This document shows positions 1 through 8,510 of a DNA stretch of 64,000 nt, piece after piece. The translations under genes were made by a program, and so were the position numbers. Location of the stretch: the NCBI RefSeq assembly GCF_002091715.1, contig NZ_BDAG01000031.1:26781-90780 (forward strand), written 5' to 3'. The notes below the pieces were generated by a model, which made no database searches, was not told the DNA's origin, and saw nothing but the letters and a program-made list of their open reading frames with translations. The DNA comes from Pseudomonas migulae NBRC 103157. Its GTDB lineage: Bacteria > Pseudomonadota > Gammaproteobacteria > Pseudomonadales > Pseudomonadaceae. Positions within the stretch are counted from its first letter, which is position 1, and the number at the start of each line of letters is the position of its first letter.

Positions 1-2
1 AC

Positions 3-272
3 TTTTACTACTCGTTCAGTGAACGCCTGCGCGCCACCAGCCCGATGGATTTCAACCTGGTGGTGCGCGAACGACCTTCGGCGCGCTGGGGCGCCCTGGT
101 CACCGTGGAATATCAGCAGCGTCTGGTTTACCGGCGTTTTCTGCCGCCGAACACCGTGGAACTCAAGGACGAGGCCTATGATGCCGCCGACTGGGTTCGC
201 GGGCAGATCGTCCAGCGCAAGCTGGAAGCCATGTTGCAGGACACAACGGACCTTGAGAGGGACGAGTTATGA
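3..272 (+). CDS. csgE: Curli assembly protein CsgE, C-terminal part (5' end outside window)
   Basis: CsgE is a small periplasmic factor that caps and gates the CsgG outer-membrane pore and helps direct curlin subunits to it. The frame is open from base 3 with no start in the window, so about 89 C-terminal residues are visible. They include the LVVRERPSARWG segment and the VYRRFLPPN stretch typical of CsgE. The stop overlaps the csgF start (ATGA at 269-272), so the two genes are translationally coupled. An internal ATG at 45 is in frame but lies inside conserved sequence and is not the start. The family call rests on the local motifs and on csgF and csgG following directly. Confidence 0.85.
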   Translation, partial: FYYSFSERLRATSPMDFNLVVRERPSARWGALVTVEYQQRLVYRRFLPPNTVELKDEAYDAADWVRGQIVQRKLEAMLQDTTDLERDEL

Positions 273-700
273 AAACAAAAACGTTCTCGCAGCGCCCCGG
301 GCTTTCATGGGCAGGCCTGTGCCTGTTCGGGCTCGGCAGTTGTGTGGTCCAGGCCACGGAGCTGGTCTATACGCCCATCAACCCGTCGTTTGGCGGTAAC
401 CCGTTGAACGGGACCTGGCTGCTCAACAACGCTCAGGCCCAGAACGACTACGACGATCCCGACTTGAAAAAACGCACCACCGCGGCCGGTACTTCGGCGC
501 TGGAGCGGTTCACCAGTCAGTTGCAGTCGCGGTTGCTCGGGCAGTTGCTGGACAACATTTCCGCGGGCAACACCGGGAGCCTGACCACCGACGCTTTTAT
601 CGTCAACGTCGTCGATGATTCCGGGCAGTTGACCATCGTCGTGACTGACCGAGCGACCGGTGAAATCTCGGAGATCCAGGTGAGCGGCCTGGCCCCTTGA
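269..700 (+). CDS. csgF: Curli assembly/nucleation accessory protein CsgF
   Basis: CsgF is secreted through CsgG, stays at the cell surface and positions the CsgB nucleator. The 143-aa product has a signal peptide (roughly residues 1-29, ending before TELVYTPINPSFGG). The mature N-terminus, with its conserved NPSFGGNPLNG segment, is the region known to insert in the CsgG barrel. The C-terminus is a beta-rich domain (FIVNVVDDSGQLTIVV). Length matches the family (about 138 aa). It overlaps csgE by 4 bp and lies 29 bp before csgG, so csgEFG form one operon. Confidence 0.93.
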   Translation: MKTKTFSQRPGLSWAGLCLFGLGSCVVQATELVYTPINPSFGGNPLNGTWLLNNAQAQNDYDDPDLKKRTTAAGTSALERFTSQLQSRLLGQLLDNISAGNTGSLTTDAFIVNVVDDSGQLTIVVTDRATGEISEIQVSGLAP

Positions 701-729
701 CGGGATCGGGTTGATGGGGAGGGAAGGAC

Positions 730-1584
730 ATGAAAAGAATAATGGTGCTGGGGCTGATGTTGGCGATGTTGCAAGGGTGCAGCCTGCGCGAGCCGATCGG
801 GGCTGAGCAGGACACCGAAACACCGACGCTGACCCCGAGGGCGTCAACCTACTACGACTTGATCAATATGCCGCGACCCAAGGGCCGGTTGATGGCGGTG
901 GTGTACGGTTTCAGGGATCAGACCGGCCAGTACAAACCGACGCCGGCCAGCTCGTTTTCCACCAGCGTAACCCAGGGGGCGGCGAGCATGCTGATGGATG
1001 CGTTGCAGGCCAGTGGCTGGTTTGTGGTGCTGGAGCGGGAAGGGCTGCAGAACCTGCTGACCGAACGCAAGATCATTCGCGCCTCGCAGAAAAAACCGAA
1101 TACGCCGCTGAATATCCAGGGTGAACTACCGCCGTTGCAAGCCGCGAACATGATGCTTGAGGGCGGGATTATTGCGTACGACACCAATGTGAAAAGTGGC
1201 GGGGAAGGGGCGCGTTACCTGGGTATCGATATTTCCCGGGAGTATCGGGTGGATCAGGTCACGGTGAACCTGCGGGCGGTGGATGTGCGCAGTGGGCAGG
1301 TGCTGGCCAATGTGATGACCAGCAAAACAATTTACTCAGTGGGCCGTAGTGCCGGGGTGTTCAAGTTTATCGAGTTCAAGAAGTTGCTTGAGGCGGAGGT
1401 CGGGTATACCACCAACGAGCCGGCGCAGTTGTGTGTGTTGTCGGCGATCGAGGCGGCGGTGGGGCATCTGTTGGCGCAGGGGATCGAGCGGCGTTTGTGG
1501 CAGGTGGCGGGGGATAATTCGCCTCAGAGCAGTGAGACGCTCGATCGTTACCTGACCCAGAACAAGGTGCCTGAAGAGGAGTGA
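730..1584 (+). CDS. csgG: Curli secretion channel lipoprotein CsgG
   Basis: CsgG forms the nonameric outer-membrane pore that exports curlin subunits. The 284-aa product begins with a lipoprotein signal ending in a lipobox (LQGC, Cys about residue 16). The conserved body follows: YYDLINMPRPKGRLMAVVYGFRDQTGQYKP, ASMLMDALQASGWFVVLEREGLQNLLTERKIIRA, and the GGIIAYDTNVKSGG segment with the transmembrane-hairpin region after it. Length is normal (277 aa in E. coli). It is the last gene of csgEFG. The curlin genes themselves lie about 1.2 kb downstream on the opposite strand. Confidence 0.95.
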   Translation: MKRIMVLGLMLAMLQGCSLREPIGAEQDTETPTLTPRASTYYDLINMPRPKGRLMAVVYGFRDQTGQYKPTPASSFSTSVTQGAASMLMDALQASGWFVVLEREGLQNLLTERKIIRASQKKPNTPLNIQGELPPLQAANMMLEGGIIAYDTNVKSGGEGARYLGIDISREYRVDQVTVNLRAVDVRSGQVLANVMTSKTIYSVGRSAGVFKFIEFKKLLEAEVGYTTNEPAQLCVLSAIEAAVGHLLAQGIERRLWQVAGDNSPQSSETLDRYLTQNKVPEEE

Positions 1585-1591
1585 ACCGAGG

Positions 1592-1605
1592 CGGCCTTCG
1601 GGCCG
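1592..1605 (+). terminator. Short GC hairpin after csgG
   Basis: CGGCC-TTCG-GGCCG begins 8 bases after the csgG stop. It has a stable UUCG-type tetraloop but no clear T-run, so it may be a weak terminator or an mRNA 3' stabiliser. Confidence 0.35.
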
Positions 1606-1637
1606 ACCTGGTTCTTGCTGATGTACCCGGACCCCCT

Positions 1638-2450
1638 GTAGGAGCTGGCTTGCTAGCGATGGCTGAGCGTCAGGCGATATAGGTTTTGATGGTGTGCATA
1701 TCCATTGCTGCGGTAACGACGGCTATGGGTTCCGCCCTTACGGCGGGTTACTTGGAAAAGCGCCAAGTAACCAAGCGCCAGCGCCCCTGACGTACGGTGG
1801 CTCGCTCCGGTCCTGCTCCGTGGGCCCGCCGCCATCGGCCATCCATGGCCGGGGGCGGCTAACCCGGCATCCTTGCCGGGTTGCCCACTGCGCAGAACCT
1901 GCGCTCGGCCTTCCGACGGGGCAGATCAAGATCAAAATCAAAAACAAAGCGAGGCGGCCTGGTAGCCGACCTGATGTTCGTCAGATCATCGGGGGTGTAC
2001 ACACACCAGTGTCATGCCCGCCAACAATCCCCTGTGGGAGCTGGCTTGCCAGCGATGGCTGAGCGTCAGGCGGCTTGTTTTTTGATGGTGTACATATCCA
2101 TTCCTGTGGTCATGGCTACCAATGGTTCCGCCCTGACGGCGGGTTACTTGGAAGAGCGCCAAGTAACCAAGCGCCAGCGCCCCTGACGTACGGTGGCTCG
2201 CCTAGGCTCGCCATGCCCTCGCTCCGGTCCTGCTCCGTGGGCCCGCCGCCATCGGCCATCCATGGCCGGGGGCGGCTAACCCGGCATCCTTGCCGGGTTG
2301 CCCACTGCGCAGAACCTGCGCTCGGCCTTCCGACGGGGCAGATCAAGATCAAAATCAAAAACAAAGCGAGGCGGCCTGGTAGCCGACGTGATGTTCGTCA
2401 GATCATCGGGGGTGTACACACACCAGTGTCATGCCCGCCAACAATCCCCT
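1638..2450. repeat. Tandem long repeat (396 bp + 417 bp units) between csgG and csgA
   Basis: Two direct copies follow each other head to tail: 1638-2033 and 2034-2450. Each starts with a REP-like GTRGGAGCTGGCTTGC and carries an internal dyad (GGCGGGTTACTTGG / CCAAGTAACC). Each then has the GGGCCCGCCGCCATCGGCC and GGCATCCTTGCCGG blocks and ends at a CCAACAATCCCCT junction. The second unit has a 21-bp insertion (around 2202-2222). A degenerate third tail (GGGGCAGATCAGGATCAAA..., about 2527-2648) follows. Long open frames exist on both strands, but they are copied with the repeat and look non-coding. Similar dispersed repeats are known in the P. fluorescens group. Confidence 0.85.
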
Positions 2451-2648
2451 GTGGGAGCGGCGGTGCGACGATTCGACTTGCTCGCGAATGCGGACTGACA
2501 TTCAGCATTGATGTCGACTGACTGGACGGGGCAGATCAGGATCAAAAGCCAGATCAAAAGCCAAAGCGAGGCGGCCTGATAGCCGACCTGAAGTCTGTCA
2601 AAGCCATCGGCGTTAAACACCAATCTCATGCCCACCAAAAATCCCCTG

Positions 2649-2745
2649 TGGGAGCTGGCTTGCCAGCGATGGTCGTTAACGATGACGCGTGTTGTCTGAA
2701 GGAACGCGATGTCTGGGCATCCATCGCTGGCAAGCCAGCTCCTAC
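2649..2745. repeat. REPIN (inverted REP pair)
   Basis: TGGGAGCTGGCTTGCCAGCGATGG at the left is answered by CCATCGCTGGCAAGCCAGCTCCTAC at the right, with about 50 bp between, giving a long hairpin. It lies just outside the terminator of the curlin operon. Confidence 0.85.
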
Positions 2746-2775
2746 AAGGACCGGTGCGCCCTGCAAACATCTGGC

Positions 2776-2815
2776 AAAAAAAACCGCGTCCTCTTCAAGG
2801 GCCGCGGTTTTTTTT
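2776..2815 (-). terminator. Intrinsic terminator of the curlin operon
   Basis: AAACCGCG (2781-2788) pairs with CGCGGTTT (2803-2810) and both sides carry A/T runs. On the minus strand the hairpin ends in a run of eight T, 40-50 bases after the csgA stop. It could also work for readthrough from the plus strand. Confidence 0.85.
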
Positions 2816-2827
2816 ATACCCCTGCAA

Positions 2828-4273
2828 TTACTGCTGCAACACCGTCGCCCGGTTATCCATACCCACTTGTTGAATGGTCGCCATCTGCGTCACGCCACTC
2901 TGATCCACATTGGCAATGTTCCCGGTGCCGCCTTGGGTCACATACGCCACGTTCATCGTGTCAGCCTGTTTCACCGTGATCTGGTTATCGTTGCCCCACT
3001 GGCTGGTAGAGGCCAGGTTGCCGGTGCCGGACTGGTCGAACGCGGTGCTGTTGTTCATGCCGGTGCTGCTGCCCTCGATCAGGTTGGCGGTGCCGCGCTG
3101 GTCGGCGATGAGGACGTTGTCGCTACCGTTCTGGTCGAAGTACAGCTCGTTGTAGTTTTCGGCCTGGCTAACGGTGGTTTTGTTGCCGGTGCCGGTCTGG
3201 TGGGTGGTCATGATGTGGCCGACGCCGTCCTGAGTGAAGTTGGCAATGTTTTCCTTGCCGTTCTGGGTGATGGTTGCGCTCTGGTTGCTGCCGAACTGGC
3301 CACCTTTTTGCGGACCTTTCCAGTTGCTGGCGTAGACCTTGTTGTCGCTACCCACCGAAGTGGCGGTGAGTGAATGGCCTTCGCCGGTCTGGTAGGTGAA
3401 GTGCGTGTTGCCCGTGCCTGTCTGGTACAGCGCGATGGTCGAGCCAGTGGATTCGAACTGATCGGCGTAGATCGCGTTGAGGTCGCCAACCTGAAACACG
3501 TGGGCGGTGTTGTTTTCGCCGAAGCTCTGGTCGACCACGGTTTCGTTGGTCAGGCCGGTCTGGTTGACGGTGGCACCGCTGCCGACTTGTCCGTCCTGCC
3601 AGATTTCAGTGCCGTTACCGTCGCCGAGCTGGTTGATGGTCAGGTTGCCGCCGTCGCCATTGCGCTGGTCGCCGTAGGCATAGTTGCTGGTGCCTGTCTG
3701 GTTGATGTCGATCTGGCCGCCCATGTGGTTGATCTGTTCGGCGGTGGCGTAGTTGGTGGTGCCGTACTGGATGATCACCGCGGTGTTGGCGATGCCGGGC
3801 TGGATCTGTTCGATGTAGGCTTCATTGCTGTCACCGAACTGGAAGGTTTGCCCGGTCGTGCCGTCCTGGCTGTCCTGATAGACGAATGAGAAGTTGCCGG
3901 TGCCTTGCTGTTGTTGCAGCACTTCACCGCCCCCTGCGCCGATCGACTGGCTGGCGTGGCTGGTGTTGAAACTGCCGGTCTGTTGCTGGGTGATGGTGCT
4001 GTTGTTTTCGAACAATTGCTCGGCGTAACCGGCGTTGTAATCGCCCACCTGGTTCTGGTCGATGGTGCTGGTGGCCGTGTCCTGCTTGGCGGCCGCGTCG
4101 TTGCCCTGGCCGAGTTGCTGCTGTGTGGCGGTGCTGAAGGGGGACAGGGTCTGCTTCACGTCGGCGACGTTGGCGGTGCCGGTCTGGTCCTGGGTTGAAA
4201 GGCTGTCGTTGGCCAACGCCTGGGCACTGACAATGACCAGGATGGCGGCGGTGAGGGGCGTCAGTTTGAACAT
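2828..4273 (-). CDS. csgA: Major curlin subunit CsgA, expanded repeat form (481 aa)
   Basis: This is the secreted amyloid subunit that polymerises into curli fibres. It has a signal peptide (MFKLTPLTAAILVIVSAQALA) and then nearly the whole chain is curlin repeats of about 22 residues with a Q-x-G-x-x-N core (QTGTANVADVKQ, QLGQGNDAAAKQ, QVGDYNAGYAEQ and so on). I count about 21 such units against 5 in E. coli CsgA, which has 151 aa. The last unit ends QVGMDNRATVLQQ. A few units are degenerate (PGIANTAVI, SVGSDNKVYASNW). It is 27 bp downstream of csgB and ends at a terminator. The size suggests either a Pseudomonas-type long CsgA or a fused repeat expansion. Confidence 0.93.
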   Translation of the reverse strand: MFKLTPLTAAILVIVSAQALANDSLSTQDQTGTANVADVKQTLSPFSTATQQQLGQGNDAAAKQDTATSTIDQNQVGDYNAGYAEQLFENNSTITQQQTGSFNTSHASQSIGAGGGEVLQQQQGTGNFSFVYQDSQDGTTGQTFQFGDSNEAYIEQIQPGIANTAVIIQYGTTNYATAEQINHMGGQIDINQTGTSNYAYGDQRNGDGGNLTINQLGDGNGTEIWQDGQVGSGATVNQTGLTNETVVDQSFGENNTAHVFQVGDLNAIYADQFESTGSTIALYQTGTGNTHFTYQTGEGHSLTATSVGSDNKVYASNWKGPQKGGQFGSNQSATITQNGKENIANFTQDGVGHIMTTHQTGTGNKTTVSQAENYNELYFDQNGSDNVLIADQRGTANLIEGSSTGMNNSTAFDQSGTGNLASTSQWGNDNQITVKQADTMNVAYVTQGGTGNIANVDQSGVTQMATIQQVGMDNRATVLQQ

Positions 4274-4300
4274 GGTGAAACCTCCATGTGTTGCAGTGCT

Positions 4301-4762
4301 TTAGCGGTATTGTTTGACCGAAACGCTCATGCCGTTTCCCGACTGGCTCACGGCGCTGGTAAGCCCCGTGCCGGCCTGGTCGATGCTGGCGTCGTTGTTG
4401 TTGCCGTTCTGGGAAATCTGCGCGCGGTTCTGGCTGCCGGTCTGCGTGATCGAGGCGGAGTTGCCGGAACCTTGCTGATTGATCATCGCCATCAGGTCGC
4501 TGCCGTGTTGCAGGATGAAGGCTTCCTGATTGCTCCCCGACTGGACGATGGTGCCGAGCAACGACTGGCCGTTCTGTTGCAGCAGCGCCACGTTGGCCTG
4601 GCCGTTCTGGTCGATCAGCGCGTGCTGGCCAATCGGCGGTGGCAACTCGCCGAGGTCGGTGCCGGGGCCCACGTCGTCGTTCTCCATCAGATCGTCGGCG
4701 CGCACGCCCGCGCTGCTGCAGAGCAGAAGCAGGCAGAGCAGGGTGGCGATCGACGTTCTCAT
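4301..4762 (-). CDS. csgB: Minor curlin/nucleator CsgB
   Basis: The 153-aa secreted protein has a signal peptide (cleavage near GVRA-DD) and an acidic linker (MENDDVGPGTDLGELPPP). About five curlin-type repeats follow (DQNGQANVALLQQNG, QSGSNQEAFILQHGS, QQGSGNSASITQTGS, QNRAQISQNGNNNDAS). It ends with a basic tail (VSVKQYR). The size and position directly ahead of the large csgA fit the surface nucleator that templates CsgA polymerisation. It follows the 748-aa secreted protein by 59 bp, so all four minus-strand genes are probably one transcript. Confidence 0.9.
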   Translation of the reverse strand: MRTSIATLLCLLLLCSSAGVRADDLMENDDVGPGTDLGELPPPIGQHALIDQNGQANVALLQQNGQSLLGTIVQSGSNQEAFILQHGSDLMAMINQQGSGNSASITQTGSQNRAQISQNGNNNDASIDQAGTGLTSAVSQSGNGMSVSVKQYR

Positions 4763-4821
4763 CGTGTTGTCCTTTGGGCAGAGGCCCGCCCCATCAACCG
4801 TGCGGTCGATGGGGCGAGGGC

Positions 4822-7068
4822 TCAGTTCGAAACCACCGACACCGTGCGCACGGTGCCTTGGGACGAGGTGATGGTGGCGGTCGGGTTCGCCGACGGAATC
4901 ACCGTGGTGGTGTTGTTCACCGTCAGCCGCCAGCGACCGGTCACCGGTACCGTGGTGGTGCCCAGGGTCGTCAACCCGGTCGGGGTGCTGACCCGGACGG
5001 TGATGGTGTTGCCGGTGGTCACCGATGAGGTGCCCGCAAAGTCCCAGGTGAAGCGGTTATTGGAACGTGCCGACACCGTAGCCGTGGTCACCGTGAAGGT
5101 TTCTGCCGGTGGCCGGGGCGAGACTTGCACGGTGACCGTCGCCGGTGCCGTCGACACGGCGCCCAGGCTGTCTCGGGCGAGGTAGGTGAAGGTCGTGGTG
5201 AACGCCGTCGTGACGGTGGCCGGTGGGGTGTAGGTGATCACCGTGCCGTTGCTGCTGACGGTACCGCGACCCGCCGCTGGCTGGGTGAAACTGGCGATGG
5301 CCAGCGGCACGTTGCCTTCCGGATCGGTGTCGTTGAGCAGCACATTGATCGGCACCGCCACGCCCAGCGTTGCGATGCTGTCCGCGACAGCCACGGGTGG
5401 CCGGTTAGGCGCCACGGTGATGGTCACGGTCGCCGGGGTTGCCGAGGCCAGGCCTTTGACGTCTTGAGCCTTGTAGGTGAAGGTCGTGGTCAGCGGCACC
5501 GTGACCACGGCTGGCGGTGTGTAGACCACGGCGGTCGAACCGCTCAACGCCACGGTGCCTTGCCCGGTGGCCGGTTGGGTCAGCGCGGTGATGCTCAACG
5601 GTACGTTGCCGTCCGGGTCACTGTCGTTGGCCAGCAGGTTGAGGGTCAGCGGCACCCCGAAGCTGGTGCTGCCGCTGTCGGCAACGGCCAGCGGCGGCTG
5701 GTTCTCTCCGCTGTTCGGTGCCGTTCCGACCACCACAACCGGTTCGGTGTCACTGCCGCCCGCAGCGGACTTGACCGTGACGCTGGCCGGTGGCTGTGGC
5801 AGGTCGGTGACAGTCAGGCGTTGCAGGGTGCCGGACTTGGACAGACGTCCGTAACCCTGAGCGACCATGTCCGGCACTGTCACTTCATCCGTGGAAGTGG
5901 CCTCGATCAGCAGGCTCTGATTGCTGAAGTTGTAGCGAGCGGTCTGGATTTTCACCAGGTCAGTGACCTTGCTCGACACCGCCGTGGGGCGAGTGGTGCC
6001 CGTCGGGTTGGTGGCGGTGAGCACGACAACCGAAGGCACCGTGCCGGTGATCAGATGCTGGCCGAAGAACAGCCCGTTGTTGTCGCCCACCAGGTTGGTC
6101 TGGCACGGCGAAAGCGGTGGCCCGGGAACCAGCGCAACGGTTTCTCGGAAGCACAGCGTCGAGCTGTTATCCGCTTTGCCAAAGACTTCGATCCGGGTGC
6201 TGCTGCCGGTGCCGGAGGGAATGCGCCGGTAGGTGGCACGGTCCATTTCCACATGGGTTTGCGCACGGTTGTCGAGGACTTTGCCGGCGAGGGTGAAGAG
6301 GTTGGTCTGAATGGTCCCCGCCGGCCCGGTGATGCGCACGAAGTTGGTGTTGTTCGGGCTGCCGGTGACGGCTTCGGTAAGGTTCGGGTCGCCGACGAAG
6401 GTTTCGACGGTGCCGGTGTCCGGGTTCACCTCGGTGTAAGGGCCGTTGACGCTGCGCAGGAATGGCCCGATGGCACCGCTCAGGGCGCCGCTGAAATTGC
6501 CCGGCGCGCCGATGCCGACATCTTTGGTGATGTTGATCGCACGCCGGCCCGGCGTGGTGACGTTGACTGTTTCCACGCCGTAGGGGTGGGTGATGGTGTA
6601 AGTCCCGGCGGTGGGCACGTTCACCCGGATGCGAATCCGCGCGAAGCTTTGCTGATCGCCATCGATGGGGTTTTCCGAGGCGAATGCCGCTTCGATCCCG
6701 GCCACGTAGACGTCCATGCCATAGCCGGCGGCGTTGTTGGCGATGGAGGTTTCGGCGAGGAACCAGAAGGCTTCCGGCGGCCAGTTATCCGGGAACACCA
6801 TCGGCTGGCTGTCGTCGTAGATGCCGGGTTCCGGCAGCAGGGTGCACATGTAGGATGGCGGCACCGTGACCGGTACTCGGGAGCTCGTGGCCCGGGACTG
6901 ACACAGCTCCATCGACAGCTGATTATTGTCTTGATACCACATGGGGAATTTCCCCGTGGCGAAGGTGTAGGGGCCAGGGTCGACGGCGGCGAGTTGCGCA
7001 TACGCGCTGCCGGACAACGATAGAGTCAGCCCGAGGGCGTTGAGCGCCAGGCGCGGCCAATTGTTCAT
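4822..7068 (-). CDS. Secreted curli-operon protein with C-terminal Ig-like repeats (748 aa)
   Basis: The function is unknown. The start at 7068 has AGGAGG five bases upstream; a longer frame from 7107 lacks such a site. A signal peptide ends near GSAYAQLA. The N-terminal ~430 residues parallel the neighbour at 7104-8450: AVDPGPY, WYQD, a Cys in ELCQSRATSSRVP, YMCTLLPEPGIYDDSQP, EAFWF, TITHPYGV, TPGRRAINITKDVGIG, GPFLRSVNGPYTE and ETFVGDPNL. The C-terminal third adds two cadherin/Ig-like (tandem-95 type) modules (NQPPLAVADSG..., NRPPVAVADSI...) and a last beta domain. It is probably exported to the surface or matrix with curli. Its place just upstream of csgB suggests a role in curli anchoring or matrix building (inference). 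Confidence 0.8.
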   Translation of the reverse strand: MNNWPRLALNALGLTLSLSGSAYAQLAAVDPGPYTFATGKFPMWYQDNNQLSMELCQSRATSSRVPVTVPPSYMCTLLPEPGIYDDSQPMVFPDNWPPEAFWFLAETSIANNAAGYGMDVYVAGIEAAFASENPIDGDQQSFARIRIRVNVPTAGTYTITHPYGVETVNVTTPGRRAINITKDVGIGAPGNFSGALSGAIGPFLRSVNGPYTEVNPDTGTVETFVGDPNLTEAVTGSPNNTNFVRITGPAGTIQTNLFTLAGKVLDNRAQTHVEMDRATYRRIPSGTGSSTRIEVFGKADNSSTLCFRETVALVPGPPLSPCQTNLVGDNNGLFFGQHLITGTVPSVVVLTATNPTGTTRPTAVSSKVTDLVKIQTARYNFSNQSLLIEATSTDEVTVPDMVAQGYGRLSKSGTLQRLTVTDLPQPPASVTVKSAAGGSDTEPVVVVGTAPNSGENQPPLAVADSGSTSFGVPLTLNLLANDSDPDGNVPLSITALTQPATGQGTVALSGSTAVVYTPPAVVTVPLTTTFTYKAQDVKGLASATPATVTITVAPNRPPVAVADSIATLGVAVPINVLLNDTDPEGNVPLAIASFTQPAAGRGTVSSNGTVITYTPPATVTTAFTTTFTYLARDSLGAVSTAPATVTVQVSPRPPAETFTVTTATVSARSNNRFTWDFAGTSSVTTGNTITVRVSTPTGLTTLGTTTVPVTGRWRLTVNNTTTVIPSANPTATITSSQGTVRTVSVVSN

Positions 7069-7103
7069 GATGCCTCCTGATGAGGATCTGGGCATGTGAG
7101 CGT

Positions 7104-8450
7104 TCATTGCACGATGACCACTTCTTCGGTATCGCTGCCGCCATTGGATGACGTCACCCGAACCTTGGCCGGTGGAATCGGGGAGATCCCGGTCGCGAGG
7201 GTTTTCACTGCGCCGTCGCCACTGAGCGCGCCGATGGCAGCGCCGGTGCCCGAGGTGGCGGTCAGCACTGGCGGCGAAGTTTCGTCGCTGGTGGAGGCCA
7301 CGACCGTTATTTGCCCGGTGCTCAGGCTGTACTCGGCGCGCTGGATCACCACCAGGTCGGTCAATGGCATGGGCAAGGTGGTCGGTGTGCTGGTGGGGAT
7401 GGCCAGGTGGTTGTCGGCGGTCACCTGCAAGGTGCCTGGCAAGCTCGGGTTGGTCGACGACTGCGCGTACCAGTTGCCGGTGGTGTTGGCTTCGCGCAGG
7501 TTCAGCACCGGGTTGTTGCTGTCCAGGGTGACGGTGGCGGGAGGCGGCGGAGCCATGACGAATACATCCTGCTGCGCCACCGGTGCGCTGTCGCCGGCAT
7601 GTCGCGAATAGGTGCTGCGCTGGGGGATCATCGGCGTCGGCCGGATCACGCTCGACAATTTGCCCGAGACGGCGAATACCGTGGTCCGCAGGTCCAGGCC
7701 TCCTGGCCCTTCGATACGGAGGAAGTTGGTGTTGAACGGGCTGCCGGTGACGGCTTCTTCGAGGTTCGGATCGCCGATGAAGGTTTCCGCCTGACCGGTG
7801 ACCGGGTTGGTTTCGGTGTAGGGGCCGTTGACGCTGCGCAGAAAGGGGCCGACATCACCTTTGAGGGCGCCGTCGTAGGTCTTCGGCGTACCAATGCCGA
7901 TGTCCCGTGTCATGTTGATCGCGCGCCGACCGGGCGTGTCGACGTTGAACACATCGACACCGTAGGGATGGGTGATGACGTAGGTGCCGGCGATGGGCAC
8001 ATCGACACGAATGCGCACCCGGGCGAAGCTGACCTGGTCGCCGTCAATCGGCTCTTCGGCGGCGAAGGCGGCTTCGATGGCCGAGCCATAGGCCAGGTCG
8101 ATGCCCCTGGCCGCATCGACGATCGTACCGTCGACGGTGAACCAGAACGCTTCATCGGGAAAGTTGGTCGGGAAGACGATCGGTTGCGCGTCGTCGAACA
8201 CCCCTGGCGTCGGCAGCAGGTTGCACATGTAGGTCGGTGCGCCCGGAGCGCTGGGCACCCGTGAACTGACGGCCTTGGACAGACAAAGATCGAGGGTTCG
8301 ACCATGCGTGTCCTGATACCAGGCAGCGAAAGATCCGTTGGCGGGCAAGTAAGGCCCCGGATCGACAGCAAACAGCGCCGCCTGGGCGAAGCCTTGGGCC
8401 AGAGCGGACACGACCAGGGCGATCGCGGTTTTGGACAGTAAAGGGTGCAT
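7104..8450 (-). CDS. Secreted curli-operon protein, shorter paralogue (448 aa)
   Basis: The function is unknown. This is the first gene of the minus-strand curli operon. The start at 8450 is preceded by a GAGGGA-type site and gives a signal peptide (MHPLLSKTAIALVVSALAQGFAQA); a longer frame from 8678 would read through the sigma-54 promoter. The core repeats the motifs of the 748-aa neighbour: AVDPGPY, WYQD, LCLSKAVSSRVP, YMCNLLPTPGVFDDAQP, EAFWF, VITHPYGVDVFNVDTPGRRAINMTRDIGIG, GPFLRSVNGPYTE, ETFIGDPNL and EAVTGSPFNTNF. Both end the shared part with a hydrophobic beta segment (VVIQRAEYSLSTGQITVVASTSDE). It lacks the Ig-like tail. Two conserved Cys positions may form a disulphide. Confidence 0.78.
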   Translation of the reverse strand: MHPLLSKTAIALVVSALAQGFAQAALFAVDPGPYLPANGSFAAWYQDTHGRTLDLCLSKAVSSRVPSAPGAPTYMCNLLPTPGVFDDAQPIVFPTNFPDEAFWFTVDGTIVDAARGIDLAYGSAIEAAFAAEEPIDGDQVSFARVRIRVDVPIAGTYVITHPYGVDVFNVDTPGRRAINMTRDIGIGTPKTYDGALKGDVGPFLRSVNGPYTETNPVTGQAETFIGDPNLEEAVTGSPFNTNFLRIEGPGGLDLRTTVFAVSGKLSSVIRPTPMIPQRSTYSRHAGDSAPVAQQDVFVMAPPPPATVTLDSNNPVLNLREANTTGNWYAQSSTNPSLPGTLQVTADNHLAIPTSTPTTLPMPLTDLVVIQRAEYSLSTGQITVVASTSDETSPPVLTATSGTGAAIGALSGDGAVKTLATGISPIPPAKVRVTSSNGGSDTEEVVIVQ

Positions 8451-8510
8451 GAGTATTCCCTCTATCAGAGACCTGCCCCGTGGGGAGGGGTCAGTTGACG
8501 GGGAGGGTCG

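Noticed and set aside
1694..2521. Open frames of 68-148 codons on both strands in the csgG-csgA gap
   Set aside because: They are duplicated with the tandem repeat, occur on both strands over the same bases and lack ribosome sites or folds.
2910..4198. Plus-strand frames opposite csgA that translate into repeated Val/Ala/Gly-rich sequence
   Set aside because: They mirror the curlin repeats and have no independent evidence.
2828..4273. Regularly spaced repeats that could be taken for a CRISPR array
   Set aside because: They are codon-phased curlin repeats of about 66 bases with no identical direct repeats and no cas genes.
5125..7023. A 632-codon open frame on the plus strand opposite the 748-aa secreted protein
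   Set aside because: It is a GC-rich antisense shadow with Arg/Gly/His-rich low-complexity translation; the minus-strand gene has signal peptide, paralogue and ribosome site.
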